64,000 nucleotides of DNA from Pseudomonas oryzihabitans (GTDB lineage: Bacteria > Pseudomonadota > Gammaproteobacteria > Pseudomonadales > Pseudomonadaceae): NCBI RefSeq assembly GCF_001518815.1, contig NZ_CP013987.1:248001-312000 (forward strand). The letters are read 5' to 3'. A program made the position numbers and the translations under genes. Shown here in pieces: positions 27,209 through 36,677 of the stretch (position 1 is its first letter; every line of letters starts with the position of its first letter). A model generated the notes under the pieces. It was not told where the DNA came from. It did not search any database and saw nothing but the letters and a program-made list of their open reading frames with translations.

Positions 27209-27661
27209 ATGAGCCGCGACTGCCGTCACCTCGAATCCCTGCTCCACCACGATATTCCCATCACCAAGGCCCTGGGCCTGGAAGTCCGCGACTGGAGCGA
27301 GCAGCGCCTGCAGCTGCACGCGCCGCTGGATGCCAACATCAACCACGCCAGCACCATGTTCGGCGGCAGCCTCTACTGCGTGGCCGTGCTGGCCGGCTGG
27401 GGCTGGCTGTACCTGCGCCTGCGCGAAGCGGGGATCGAGGAAGGCCACATCCTCATCCAGGAAGGCCAGATCAGCTATCCGCGGCCCATCACCGCCGATG
27501 CCCTGGCCTATGGCGAGCCGCCCGAGGCACGGGCCTGGGAGCGCTTCGAGACCACCTTCCGCCGCCGCGGCCGCGCCCGCATCACCCTGCAATCGCGCAT
27601 CGTCACCGAGAGCGGCGAGGATGGGGTGCGCTTTACCGGTCAGTACGTGCTGCATCGCTGA
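27209..27661 (+). CDS. YiiD-type hotdog thioesterase
   Basis: The 150-residue protein has the hotdog pattern HASTMFGGSLYCVAVLAGWG and a preceding HHDIPITKALGLEV. This is the putative thioesterase domain found at the C-terminus of E. coli YiiD. AAGGA precedes the start. It would hydrolyse an acyl thioester, but the substrate is unknown. It lies 61 bp after phoQ and could be co-transcribed. The gene is followed by a dispersed repeat element. Confidence 0.82.
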   Translation: MSRDCRHLESLLHHDIPITKALGLEVRDWSEQRLQLHAPLDANINHASTMFGGSLYCVAVLAGWGWLYLRLREAGIEEGHILIQEGQISYPRPITADALAYGEPPEARAWERFETTFRRRGRARITLQSRIVTESGEDGVRFTGQYVLHR

Positions 27662-27663
27662 AA

Positions 27664-27856
27664 GCTTGTCCAAAGTCTGCTGCGCGTCGGCCAAACTGCG
27701 TTGAAAAGACCCTGGGCCGCCAGCCCGGTCGGAATGCTCATTTACCATTCGTAAACTCGCGCGCGAGTCCGATCCGCTTCCTCAGGTCTTTTCGCGGGGC
27801 CGCCCAGGCCTTGCCTGGCTCTAGCTCGCGAGCCTTTGAACAAGCTTTGGCCAGGT
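27664..27856. repeat. Dispersed intergenic repeat, copy 1
   Basis: This 190-bp element contains CTGCTGCGCGTCGGCCAAAC, GGAATGCTCATTTAC, GTAAACTCGCGC, TCCGATCCGCTTCCTC and TTGCCTGGCTCTAGCTCGCG in that order. The same blocks occur in reverse orientation at 43321-43478. The core GCTCATTTAC-N5-GTAAACTC is an internal palindrome. Such elements recur between genes in Pseudomonas; no coding function is evident. Confidence 0.8.
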
Positions 27857-27866
27857 AGCACAGCAT

Positions 27867-27900
27867 GGAAAAGGGCGACCCTGGGGTCGCCCTTTTCCAT
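27867..27900. terminator. Bidirectional terminator downstream of the PBP gene
   Basis: A 14-bp GGAAAAGGGCGACC / GGTCGCCCTTTTCC stem with a short loop gives A- and T-rich flanks on both sides. It terminates the minus-strand PBP gene and could also act on plus-strand readthrough. Confidence 0.85.
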
Positions 27901-27913
27901 GTTCGGTCCACGG

Positions 27914-29656
27914 CTAGCCGTGGGAGTGAGACTCGCCCTTCCCCTGCTGGGCGGTGTCGGTCTCGGGCAGGTTGTCGGGCGGCACCGCCAGGGCGCGTAG
28001 CGCGCCGGACATGATCTCGCTGAATGTCGGCGCCGAGACCAGGCCGCCGAAGTAGCCTTCCTTGGTCGGGCTGTCGAGCATGACCGCCAGCACCAGCTTG
28101 GGATCCGCCGCTGGCGCCATGCCGACGAACAGCGAGCGATAGGCGTGCTCGGTGTAGCTGCCGGAACCTGCCTTGCGCGCGGTACCCGACTTGCCGGCCA
28201 CGTGATAACCGGGCACCCGGGCGCGATACACGCCGCCTTCGTCTTCCACCACGTGGTTGAGCATGCCGCGGATGCGCCGGGCGATGTTCGGGTCCATGGC
28301 CTGGATGCTCTGCTGCTTCTGGTCCTTGAGCAGGGTCAGGGGCGTGAGCTTGCCATCGTTGGCGATCACCGAGTAGGCCTGGGCCAGCTCAGCGACGTTC
28401 ACCGCCAGGCTGTAACCAAAGGACATACTGGCCGTGGCGATCTGCGACCACTTGGTATGCCCGGGCAGATAACCTGCGTTCTCGCCAGGAAAGCCCAGCG
28501 ACATGGGGTTGCCGAAGCCGACTCGGCTGAGTTGCTCGTAGATGGGCAGCGGGCCGATCTGCAAGGCCACCTTGCTCATGCCGATGTTGGAGGAGTTGAG
28601 CAGCACGCCAGTCATGGTCAGGACGCCGCGCCGGGCCACGTCGTGGATGGTATGACCGTCGATGGTCATCCAGCCCGGCGCCACGTCCACGGTGCTGTTC
28701 TCGTTGAATTTGCCCGAGGCCAGCGCCGCCGACATGCTGAACGGCTTGATCACCGAGCCGGGCTCGAAGGCGTCGGTCAGGGTGCGGTTGCGCATGTTGG
28801 GGATCTGCAGGGTGGCGCGGTTGTTGGGGTTGTAGGAGGGGAAGTTGGTCATCGCCAGGATCTGTCCGGTCTTGGGGTCGACCAGCACCGCGGACCCGGA
28901 CTGGGCGCCGAACTTCTCCACGGCTGTCTGCAGCGCGCGGTAGGCGATGAACTGCAGGCGCAGGTCGAGGGACAGGGCCACCTCCCGACTCGGCTGCGGC
29001 TGGCGCACCACGCGGATGTTCTTGACCACCGAGCCGCGCGGATTGATCAGCACCTCGCGTACGCCGCTCCGGCCCGCCAGCCAGTCCTCGAAGCCCAGTT
29101 CCAGGCCTTCCTGGCCGTGTCCATCAATGTTGACCATGCCGATCACCTGGGCCACCAGGTCGGAGCTCGGGTAGTAGCGCTTGTATTCCTTGATCTGGCG
29201 AACGCCAGGCACGCCGAGGGCCATGATGTTCTCGCCATCGATGGGCGACAGGGCGCGGGCCAGATAGAGGAAGTGCTTTTCCGGATGCCCGAGGATCAGG
29301 TTGCGCAGCTCGGCCTCGGGCTTGTGGATGGCCTGGGCCAGGCGCCCCAGCTGGTCGGCGCTGTCCTGCATTTCCGCCGGATTGCACCAGATGGTCACCA
29401 CCTCGGTGGAAACCGCCAGGGGCGCACCGTTGCGATCGGTGATCATGCCGCGGGTGACCGGGATGGGAATGTGGCGCACCGAGCGACGGTCGCCCTGATC
29501 GCCGAGGAATTCGGCGTCGAACAGCTTGAGGTAGGTGATGCGTCCGGCGACCACGCAGGTCAACAGGACCAGCACGGCGACCACGACATAGAAGCGATAG
29601 CGGGGTGCGGCCGTCATGGCGGCTCCTGCGCGAGAAGAGGGCTTGGACATGGTCAC
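27914..29656 (-). CDS. Class B penicillin-binding protein (FtsI/PBP3-like)
   Basis: The 580-residue protein has one N-terminal membrane anchor (FYVVVAVLVLLTCVVAGRIT), then a PBP dimerisation domain with RGMITDRNGAPLAVSTEVVT. The transpeptidase domain has S-x-x-K in PGSVIKPFS (Ser301), SSN in LLNSSNIGMSK, and KSGT in VAGKSGTARK. It cross-links peptidoglycan. It stands alone and is not in a dcw cluster, and its length is close to P. aeruginosa PbpC (PBP3x). It is therefore more likely the alternative PBP3 than the essential FtsI, though this cannot be settled here. Confidence 0.88.
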   Translation of the reverse strand: MTMSKPSSRAGAAMTAAPRYRFYVVVAVLVLLTCVVAGRITYLKLFDAEFLGDQGDRRSVRHIPIPVTRGMITDRNGAPLAVSTEVVTIWCNPAEMQDSADQLGRLAQAIHKPEAELRNLILGHPEKHFLYLARALSPIDGENIMALGVPGVRQIKEYKRYYPSSDLVAQVIGMVNIDGHGQEGLELGFEDWLAGRSGVREVLINPRGSVVKNIRVVRQPQPSREVALSLDLRLQFIAYRALQTAVEKFGAQSGSAVLVDPKTGQILAMTNFPSYNPNNRATLQIPNMRNRTLTDAFEPGSVIKPFSMSAALASGKFNENSTVDVAPGWMTIDGHTIHDVARRGVLTMTGVLLNSSNIGMSKVALQIGPLPIYEQLSRVGFGNPMSLGFPGENAGYLPGHTKWSQIATASMSFGYSLAVNVAELAQAYSVIANDGKLTPLTLLKDQKQQSIQAMDPNIARRIRGMLNHVVEDEGGVYRARVPGYHVAGKSGTARKAGSGSYTEHAYRSLFVGMAPAADPKLVLAVMLDSPTKEGYFGGLVSAPTFSEIMSGALRALAVPPDNLPETDTAQQGKGESHSHG

Positions 29657-29746
29657 AACTGGTTACAACCATCGGGGACGCGCATGGTAACTGCTCCAGC
29701 CATCGGCCGGAAACCGCTGAGCGGTCGAGGGCGGTACACTGCACCC

Positions 29747-30061
29747 ATGAGCGACATCCCCCTGCACGATCTTTCCACCCCTGCCGTGACCTGCGAGAGC
29801 TGTCAGGCCTGGTGCTGCCGCCAGGAAGTCCTGCTGTTCGACGATGCCGGCGTGCCCGCGCGCTTCATCGAGGAAGACTGGACCGGTACCCGCATGAGGC
29901 GTCTCGACGACGGCTGGTGCGCCGCCCTGGATCGCGAGCAGATGAACTGCAGCATCTATGAGGTAAGGCCCTGGGTCTGCCGGATCTTCGACATGGCCGG
30001 TCCCGAATGCCTGGAAGAACGTGCGGACATGAAGCGGGCGATGGAAAGCGGCGAGTTCTGA
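29747..30061 (+). CDS. YkgJ family Cys-cluster protein, short form
   Basis: A 104-residue product starts at 29747. It has CESCQAWCC near the N-terminus, then CAALDREQMNCSIYEVRPWVC. The seven to eight cysteines fit the YkgJ (PF03692-type) zinc- or iron-binding domain, whose function is unknown. The frame is open far upstream, but that part is antisense to the PBP gene. It shares a 90-bp intergenic space with that divergent gene. A second YkgJ-type gene lies at 30399 on the other strand. Confidence 0.85.
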   Translation: MSDIPLHDLSTPAVTCESCQAWCCRQEVLLFDDAGVPARFIEEDWTGTRMRRLDDGWCAALDREQMNCSIYEVRPWVCRIFDMAGPECLEERADMKRAMESGEF

Positions 30062-30100
30062 GGCATTCGCCTGAAAGGTGCACCGTCCGGGTGGTCCCAT

Positions 30101-30161
30101 CGCGGCCATGGGCCGCTCCTACGGAGCCATCGACCGCTGTAGGAGCGGCCCATGGCCGCGA
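30101..30161. repeat. REP-type palindromic pair
   Basis: CGCGGCCATGGGCCGCTCCT and its inverse AGGAGCGGCCCATGGCCGCG flank a 21-bp centre. They match the pair between mexE and mexF. It lies 3' of the YkgJ-type gene. Confidence 0.9.
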
Positions 30162-30173
30162 ACAGCTACGTAG

Positions 30174-30252
30174 GGTGGCTAACGGCGCCAGCCTTGTCCA
30201 CCTTGCAATGGCGCGGCCCTGTGGAAAACGCTGCGCGGTTTTCCAGGCTACA
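30174..30252. repeat. Hairpin repeat with GTGGAAAAC / GTTTTCCA core
   Basis: GTGGAAAACGCTGCGCGGTTTTCCA forms an imperfect palindrome within a GTAGGGTGG-to-CTACAGG segment. A related GGTGGAAAACGGCGCAGCC..TTTTCCACC copy lies near 48556. It is another intergenic palindrome family. Confidence 0.55.
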
Positions 30253-30293
30253 GGGGCGCTAGCGTCCTGTCGCGGCCTGGAACGCGATAGACC

Positions 30294-30386
30294 GTAGGTT
30301 GGGTTAAGACGGCTCTCTCGTCGAAGCCCAACGCGCGGGACCGAGCCCGCCCCGTTGGGCTTCGCTGGCGCTCAACCCAACCTACG
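30294..30386. repeat. GTAGGTTGGGTT hairpin element, single copy
   Basis: GTAGGTTGGGTT at the left and AACCCAACCTAC at the right form the outer stem. Inner GAAGCCCAACG / CGTTGGGCTTC arms form a second. The same element is tandemly repeated at 39857-40412 and single at 48693-48788. Together with the REP pair it fills the 30062-30398 gap; no gene is seen there. Confidence 0.85.
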
Positions 30387-30398
30387 CCGGCCCTTTGT

Positions 30399-30803
30399 CT
30401 AGCGCAGCTTCTGCGGCTTGTAGGCGCAATAGCCGGGTCGCGGGCCGACGCGCGGGTGGTTGCGGCAGGTGTCCGGGCGCTGGTCGTAGATGGTGCACAG
30501 CCGCGTCTTGGGATGCAGGTAGAGGCAGTCGTTGTTGGACAGCCGCACCAGGGTGAACAGCCCGGTCTTGGCGTTGAGGCGTTCGACGACGCCGTCCTTC
30601 TTGAGCCGCTTGGCGATGTCCTTGAGCGGCTCGCCCTTCTCGAATTCGTCCACTACGCCCATGCGGATCAGATCGGACAGGCGGGCTTCCACCGGCAGGG
30701 TGCAGCAACTGGACGCGCAGTCCAGGCACATGGCCTTGTCGTAGCGGATCCAGGTTTCGGTGCGATCGAGGTCGGCACCGAGAATGCGCAGTATCTGAGC
30801 CAT
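30399..30803 (-). CDS. YkgJ family Cys-cluster protein
   Basis: The 134-residue protein has CLDCASSCCTLPVEA near residue 28 and a second cluster CLYLHPKTRLCTIYDQRPDTC, then NHPRVGPRPGYCAY. This is the YkgJ-type metal-binding arrangement; its biochemical role is unknown. It ends the transcript that starts with xpt, 3 bp downstream of that gene's stop. A few PhoP-independent YkgJ genes are typical of pseudomonads. Confidence 0.88.
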   Translation of the reverse strand: MAQILRILGADLDRTETWIRYDKAMCLDCASSCCTLPVEARLSDLIRMGVVDEFEKGEPLKDIAKRLKKDGVVERLNAKTGLFTLVRLSNNDCLYLHPKTRLCTIYDQRPDTCRNHPRVGPRPGYCAYKPQKLR

Positions 30804-30806
30804 GAC

Positions 30807-31391
<585 letters not shown>

Positions 31392-31559
31392 TTAACGGCA
31401 ACGCCCGGGCCTGAGTGCAGGACCGGGTCTGGGAATACGGGAGGGCGGCGATTGTGCCCTATCTTTCAAGAAAGTCGTTAGTTTGCCGACAAATCGCCTT
31501 ATAGATACCCGCAACGGGTAGCGGCGTTTGCCAGCGGAAGGGCAGAGGAGCGGTCATCG

Positions 31560-33617
31560 ATGGACGTTTTGTTGTCACCAGGGATTCGCGTGCTGAGCCG
31601 CTTCGGCTTCGCGCGCAAGTTTGCACTGCTCCTCGTGCTGTTCATTCTGCCACTCACGGTCAGCCTCTGGCTGCTCGGTGCGGATTTCCAGGCCAAGCTG
31701 GCGACGGTCAGTGGCGAACGCAGTGGTGTCCGGCTCTTGCAACGCCTGGATGTGCTGGAGGCCGAACTCAACGCCCAGCGCAACCTCACCGCACGCTGGA
31801 AGGCGATCGACACCGCTCGGCAGCCGACCCCGGCGGTGCAGGCCGCCATCGCCGCCTTGGAGGGCCGCAGTGACAGCGGGCGCGCGAGCCTCGCAGCGCT
31901 GCAGCAGCAACTGACGGCCGAGACCCTGGGCAGTGGCGTGCAGCAACGCTTCCAGGAGCTCCAGCAGGCCGTGGCCGGCCTTGACGTCAAGGATCTGCGC
32001 AACCTGGGCTGGTGGCCGGACGGCTACGACAGATTCACCGCGGCCCTGGGGGCCGTCCAGGCGTTGCGTGAGGAGATCGCCCTCGACAGCGGCCTGATCC
32101 TCGATCCCTGGCTGGAAACCTATCTGCTGATGCAGATCAGCACCACCCAGTCGGTCGAGCTGTACGAGCGACTCGGACGCCTGGCCAGTGTCGGTCAGGC
32201 CAGCGTGGTGTCCGGTCAGTTCAGCCTGCAGAGCCGACTGCAGTTGCGCGACCTGCGCGCGCGCGTTGGCGACTCCCACGAGAGCCTGACCAAGGTCGGC
32301 GCCCTGCTCAGCAGCAAGCTACCCGCCGACCTGGCCGGCTGGAAGGACGACTACCAAAAGGTCAACAGCCAGCTGGAGGCCAGCCTCAAGACCCTCGACC
32401 AGGGCATCTTCAGTGGCGAGATCACCCTCAAGCCGGAGCAGTTCGAAACCACCCTGGACGGCGTCCTGCAAGGGCTGCAGGCCTTCCGCCAGCAGACCCT
32501 CAAAAGTCTGGATCAGCGGCTGCAGTTCTATCGCGCCGATGCCGTCCACCGTTTCGGCTTCATCGTCGCCGGCTTCGGGCTGCTGCTGGTGGTGACCTGT
32601 TATCTGCTGCTGTGCATGCAGGCGGCCATCCGCGGCAGCGCGCGGGGCATCACTACCCTGGCCGAAGGCTTGCGTGACGGCGATCTGACCCGCACGGCCC
32701 AGGTGAACGGACGCGACGAGCTGGCGGAAATCGGGCGGGCACTGGACCTGGCCGTGGTGCAGCTGCGGGCCAGCCTGCAGACGGTCGATCGGGAGAGTCG
32801 CCAGGTGGGCATGGCGTCGGGTGAACTGGGACAGCAGGCCGAGGCGGCGCTGGGCGCGGTGGAAGCCCAGCGCCAGCAGATTACCCAGATCGCTACTGCG
32901 GCGACCGAGCTGGCGGCCACTGCCCAGGGCGTGGCCCGGAGTTGCGAAGAGGCCGCCGGGCGCGCCGAGCAGATGCGCGGCATCGCTCAGGTCAGCCAGC
33001 GCGATAGTCGCCAGACCACCGCCAGCATCCAGCGCCTCAATCAGCGGTTGGACGAGACCGCGGCGGCCATGGCCCAGGTCAACACCCAGGCCGGGGAGAT
33101 CCAGCAGGTGGTGGACGTCATCCGTGGCATCGCCGAGCAGACCAATCTGCTGGCCCTCAACGCTGCCATCGAGGCGGCACGCGCCGGTGATCAGGGCCGA
33201 GGGTTCGCCGTGGTCGCCGACGAGGTACGTTCATTGTCGCAGCGCACCCAGGCCTCCACGGCACAGATCGCCGGCACCGTCGGCAGTCTGAGCAGCACCG
33301 TGGCCCAGGCCGTGTCGCTGATGCAGGAGGCCTGTGGTCAGGCGGCCAGCGACGCCCAGTCGGTCACCGGCCTGGGGCAGCGTCTGGAAGAGATCGCCGA
33401 ATCAGTGCAGGGGGTGTCCGATACCCTGGTGCAGATCGCCACGGCGGCTGAACAGCAGGCGGTCACCGCCGATCAGGTCAGCGGCAATATCCAGCAGATC
33501 GATGGCGCCGCCGCCGAGCTGCTCGGCAATGCGCGCACGGTGCAGAGCACGGCGGTCGGCCTGGAGGCGGGCAGCCGCACCCTGGCGGCCAACACCACGC
33601 GTTTCCGCCTGGGCTAG
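31560..33617 (+). CDS. Methyl-accepting chemotaxis protein
   Basis: The 685-residue chemoreceptor has a first membrane helix about residues 20-42 ([20 protein letters not shown]) and a large periplasmic region about 45-325. The second helix is [20 protein letters not shown], followed by HAMP and a signalling domain. The hairpin tip [20 protein letters not shown] is near residues 523-545. It binds CheW/CheA at the cell pole. No C-terminal CheR/CheB pentapeptide is present. The periplasmic region resembles sensor domains of several Pseudomonas receptors, but the ligand is unknown. Confidence 0.93.
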   Translation: MDVLLSPGIRVLSRFGFARKFALLLVLFILPLTVSLWLLGADFQAKLATVSGERSGVRLLQRLDVLEAELNAQRNLTARWKAIDTARQPTPAVQAAIAALEGRSDSGRASLAALQQQLTAETLGSGVQQRFQELQQAVAGLDVKDLRNLGWWPDGYDRFTAALGAVQALREEIALDSGLILDPWLETYLLMQISTTQSVELYERLGRLASVGQASVVSGQFSLQSRLQLRDLRARVGDSHESLTKVGALLSSKLPADLAGWKDDYQKVNSQLEASLKTLDQGIFSGEITLKPEQFETTLDGVLQGLQAFRQQTLKSLDQRLQFYRADAVHRFGFIVAGFGLLLVVTCYLLLCMQAAIRGSARGITTLAEGLRDGDLTRTAQVNGRDELAEIGRALDLAVVQLRASLQTVDRESRQVGMASGELGQQAEAALGAVEAQRQQITQIATAATELAATAQGVARSCEEAAGRAEQMRGIAQVSQRDSRQTTASIQRLNQRLDETAAAMAQVNTQAGEIQQVVDVIRGIAEQTNLLALNAAIEAARAGDQGRGFAVVADEVRSLSQRTQASTAQIAGTVGSLSSTVAQAVSLMQEACGQAASDAQSVTGLGQRLEEIAESVQGVSDTLVQIATAAEQQAVTADQVSGNIQQIDGAAAELLGNARTVQSTAVGLEAGSRTLAANTTRFRLG

Positions 33618-33623
33618 AACGCA

Positions 33624-33652
33624 GAAGGGGCGCCGGTCAGGGCGCCCCTTCC
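33624..33652. terminator. Terminator hairpin after the chemoreceptor gene
   Basis: GAAGGGGCGCC / GGCGCCCCTTC forms an 11-bp stem with a short loop between two convergent genes. It can act in both directions. Confidence 0.75.
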
Positions 33653-33669
33653 ACTCAAAGAACCGCTGA

Positions 33670-33936
33670 TCAGGCCCGGGTATCGAGCAGCCGGCCCAGG
33701 ATTTCCTGAGAGGCCTGCATGACCTTGGTACCGGCCAGCGCCTGGTACTTGCCGACATCCAGATTGACCAGTTGGCTCGCCATGTCAGCCTGGCTGTTGG
33801 TGGTCGCGCCCAGGGCTTGCTGCTCGTTGCGCGCGGTCTGGGAGGCGAGGGCGACACCGGCCTTTTCGACCGTGCGGCTGCCGTTCTGGTAGGCCTGCAC
33901 CCCTGCGTAGAGGGTATTGCTTGAAGTCACGTTCAT
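33670..33936 (-). CDS. Small protein resembling flagellar rod/hook C-termini
   Basis: An 88-residue product starts at 33936, where GAGGA is well placed; a frame start 27 bp upstream is less likely. The N-terminus (MNVTSSNTLYAGVQAYQNGS) and C-terminus (GTKVMQASQEILGRLLDTRA) form heptad-like amphipathic helices. They resemble the paired N- and C-terminal helices of FlgC/FlgG-type axial proteins without the central domain. Similar short conserved proteins of unknown function occur in Pseudomonas. No flagellar genes are adjacent, although a chemoreceptor lies convergent. Axial secretion is speculative. Confidence 0.65.
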   Translation of the reverse strand: MNVTSSNTLYAGVQAYQNGSRTVEKAGVALASQTARNEQQALGATTNSQADMASQLVNLDVGKYQALAGTKVMQASQEILGRLLDTRA

Positions 33937-34025
33937 GGACAGCGTCCTCGACGGTGATGTCAAAGGGCTATTGAAGCAGCTTTGACGTCAAAGAACCAGC
34001 ATGCCGTGTCACCGCTTGTGTCCTG

Positions 34026-35138
34026 CTACTGTTGAATCGTCGCCCGGTTGCCCTGACCGCTCTGGCTCAGGTTGACGGCGTTGCCAGCGCTCGCCTGGCT
34101 GACTGAGGCATATTGGCTAGCGCCCTGCTGGCTGGCGCTGACCTGGGCGTCGCTGCCCAGGCCTGCATGGAAGGAATGACCATCGCCCAGCTGCTCGATG
34201 CCGAGCTCGACGTTGTCGCCGATCCAGATCGCGCTGAACTCGTTGTCGTTGCCCTGGGAGACCAGGGTCAGACGGGAGTCGTCCCCGCCGATCAGGACGC
34301 CGGCGCTGTTGCGATTGCCCACTTGTTGCAGATCGAGGTGGTTGCCATCGCCCGTCAGGATCACCTGGGCGGCATTGTCGTCGCCAAGCTGGCGCGTGTT
34401 GACGGCCTGCGGTCTGTTTTCAAGGCCGTTCTGCTGCACCGCCGCGCTGTTGCGATTGCCGATCTGGATCAGCTGAACGTCTTGCTGCCGCGTGCCCTGG
34501 CGGGCCCCGGCCTGGTTGTCGTCACCGCGTTGCTCGACCACGGCCCGGTTGGCGTCGCCGCCCTGCAACAGGTCAACCTCGTTGCGCGCGCCCAGGGTCA
34601 GCACATCCTGCACATGATCATCGCCCACCTGCTTGAGTCGCGAGCGGCTACCGCTGTCGCGGCCGTCCTGAAACAGGCTCAGTTGATTGCGTGCGCCCTG
34701 CTGCTCGATGAGCATCCGCTGGTCGTAGCCACCCTGGCGCACCAGGGCTTCGTTCTGCAGACCGCTCTGGAGGATGTCCACCCCATCGCGCTGGCCGTGG
34801 CCCTGGTAGACATAGGCATGGCTCTGGCTGGCCTCGCGCTGGTCGATGACGATCTCGCGCGCGCCGCCGGCGGCCTGAGTGACATTGGTGAAGTTGCCGA
34901 CACCGCCCTGCTCGACGCGGGTACGGTCGCCCTGGGAGTCGCGCTGGGTGAGATAGGCCTTGCTGGCGCGACCGGTCTGGACGACTTCCAGGCTGCCCTG
35001 GCGGCTATCGGGTTCCTGGGTGAGGAAGGCGCCGAGGCGCTCGCCGCGCTGATCCACGAGGGTCTGGTTGTCCAGCGCCCAGGCGGTGCTGGTCAGGCCA
35101 AGCAGGCCCAGGCAGGTCAGGAACGTGGAAGTGGGCAC
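34026..35138 (-). CDS. Secreted curlin-repeat protein, orphan
   Basis: The 370-residue product has a signal peptide (TFLTCLGLLGLTSTAWALDN). The remainder consists almost entirely of degenerate Gln/Asn/Gly-rich repeats such as QIGNRNSAAVQQNGLEN, RQLGDDNAAQVILTGDGN, QQVGNRNSAGVLIGGDD and LSQSGQGNRATIQQ. The Q-x-G-x-x-N-x5-Q spacing is that of curlin (CsgA/CsgB) repeats, which stack as beta-helical amyloid. At least ten repeats are seen, more than the five of CsgA. No csgC, csgD, csgE, csgF or csgG gene is nearby; the flanking genes are bioD and a small helical protein. It may be an amyloid fibre subunit exported by a distant Csg system, or a nucleator. Confidence 0.8.
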   Translation of the reverse strand: MPTSTFLTCLGLLGLTSTAWALDNQTLVDQRGERLGAFLTQEPDSRQGSLEVVQTGRASKAYLTQRDSQGDRTRVEQGGVGNFTNVTQAAGGAREIVIDQREASQSHAYVYQGHGQRDGVDILQSGLQNEALVRQGGYDQRMLIEQQGARNQLSLFQDGRDSGSRSRLKQVGDDHVQDVLTLGARNEVDLLQGGDANRAVVEQRGDDNQAGARQGTRQQDVQLIQIGNRNSAAVQQNGLENRPQAVNTRQLGDDNAAQVILTGDGNHLDLQQVGNRNSAGVLIGGDDSRLTLVSQGNDNEFSAIWIGDNVELGIEQLGDGHSFHAGLGSDAQVSASQQGASQYASVSQASAGNAVNLSQSGQGNRATIQQ

Positions 35139-35214
35139 GGGGCGAATCCGGTAGCGGCAGACAGGGCAGTCTGCCGCCGGCCTGGCCCTGCGGCCATCGC
35201 CCGAAAGACTGATA

Positions 35215-35895
35215 TCAGCCCGGCAGGCGCAGGTGCGCCGCGACCGCGGCGGGAGTGGCCGCAGCCAGGTGCGGCACCGTGCCCAGGCAGGGCGCCGGCA
35301 GGCGCTCGTGCAGGGTGGCGAGGTTGTCGTCCAGGCGCAGGGTGGCCGGGGCTACCAGATTGGCTACCCAGCCGGCCAGCGGCAGGCCGTCGGCGAGGAT
35401 GGCCTCGGCGCTGAGCAGGGCGTGGTTGATGCAGCCCAGGCGCACCCCGACCACCAGGATCACCGGCAGGCCCAGTTCGCGGGCGAGGTCGGAGAGCGAC
35501 TCGCGGCCGGCCAGGGGCACGCGCCAGCCACCGGCGCCTTCCACCAGGGTGAAGTCGGCCTGCAGCGCCAGGATCCGGCGCACCGGCGCGGCCAGGGCGG
35601 CGACGCTGAGGTCGATACCCGCCTCGCGGGCGGCCAGGTGCGGCGCGATGGCCGGTTCCAGGGCGATGGGATTGATGTCGGCATAGCCGAGCGGCAGCGA
35701 GGTCTCGCCCAGCAGCGCCAGGGCATCACCGTTGCGCAGGCCGTCGGCGGTGCGTTCGCAACCGGAGGCCACCGGCTTGACCCCGGCGGTGGCGAGGCCC
35801 TGCTGGCGGGCCCGATGCAGCAGGCCGGCGGCGATGGTGGTCTTGCCGATCTCGGTATCGGTGCCGGTGACGAAATAGGTGGGCATGGCGGTCAT
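35215..35895 (-). CDS. bioD: Dethiobiotin synthetase
   Basis: The 226-residue ATP-dependent carboxylase has the P-loop [19 protein letters not shown] and the [11 protein letters not shown] motif. It closes the ureido ring of dethiobiotin using CO2 and ATP. The ATG overlaps the bioC stop as ATGA, making it the last gene of bioBFHCD. A second in-frame ATG 9 bp later is an alternative start. Confidence 0.95.
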   Translation of the reverse strand: MTAMPTYFVTGTDTEIGKTTIAAGLLHRARQQGLATAGVKPVASGCERTADGLRNGDALALLGETSLPLGYADINPIALEPAIAPHLAAREAGIDLSVAALAAPVRRILALQADFTLVEGAGGWRVPLAGRESLSDLARELGLPVILVVGVRLGCINHALLSAEAILADGLPLAGWVANLVAPATLRLDDNLATLHERLPAPCLGTVPHLAAATPAAVAAHLRLPG

Positions 35896-36677
35896 TCCTT
35901 GCGGAGCAGAACGTGGATTACCTGATAGGTGGCCGGCAGGCCGGCGGGCTGGCGCAGACTTTCATAGGCGCGAGTAAAGGCCGCCAGCCGCTGGCGCCCG
36001 GTGAGGCCCTGGGGGCGACCCTGGTTGAGGTTGTGGGCACCGATGGCCTTGAGGTGCTGGGTCAGGGCGCGCAGGTCAGGGAAGTGCAGGCGCTCGGGCT
36101 CGACGTCCAGCCCCAGCACCTGCAGGCCACTGGCTGCGGCGGCGTCGGCATAGGCCGCCTGGCGGCGGAAGCGATTGACGTGCACCTGGTCGTCCACCTG
36201 GGCCCAGCTCTGGCGCAATTCGTCGAGGGTGCCCTCGACCAGGCTGCTGAAGGCCAGTACACCGCCTGGCCGCAGGATGCGCCGCGCTTCGGCGAGCACG
36301 GCGGGCAGGTCCGGGCACCACTGCAGGGCCAGGCTGGACAGGATGAGGTCGCAGCAGTCCGCGCGCAGCGGCAGGCGCTCGGCGTCGGCGGTCAGGTAGT
36401 GGCGGGCGCCGGCACCTTGCTCGCGGGCGTGGCGGAGCATGCCGAGGGCCAGGTCCAGGGCCAGGCCTTCGGCGTGCGGATGGCGCCGGGCCAGGGCCCG
36501 GCTGCAATAGCCGGTGCCGCTGCCCAGGTCCAGCCAGCGTTGCGGGGCCTGGAGGGGCAGCCGACTGAGTAGGCGATCGGCGACCCGGCGTTGCAGGAGG
36601 GCGGCGCCGTCGTACTGCGCGGCGGCGCGGGAAAAGGACAGCGCCACCTGGCGCTTGTCGGGCAATACGTCAGCCAT
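35892..36677 (-). CDS. bioC: Malonyl-ACP O-methyltransferase
   Basis: The 261-residue SAM methyltransferase begins [24 protein letters not shown] sits 4 bp before this ATG, and it overlaps bioH by 8 bp. Motif I is [18 protein letters not shown], and later segments include [15 protein letters not shown] and [12 protein letters not shown]. It methylates malonyl-ACP to start pimelate synthesis disguised as a fatty acid. Longer frame starts inside bioH lack ribosome sites. Confidence 0.92.
   Translation of the reverse strand: MADVLPDKRQVALSFSRAAAQYDGAALLQRRVADRLLSRLPLQAPQRWLDLGSGTGYCSRALARRHPHAEGLALDLALGMLRHAREQGAGARHYLTADAERLPLRADCCDLILSSLALQWCPDLPAVLAEARRILRPGGVLAFSSLVEGTLDELRQSWAQVDDQVHVNRFRRQAAYADAAAASGLQVLGLDVEPERLHFPDLRALTQHLKAIGAHNLNQGRPQGLTGRQRLAAFTRAYESLRQPAGLPATYQVIHVLLRKE

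Noticed and set aside
28145-29746. Long N-terminal extension of the first YkgJ-type protein
   Set aside because: The extension is antisense to the PBP gene; the ATG at 29747 begins the conserved Cys-cluster region.
33670-33936. Flagellar rod gene
   Set aside because: Only the terminal helices resemble axial proteins; the central domain is absent and no flagellar operon is adjacent, so it is kept as a small protein of unknown function.
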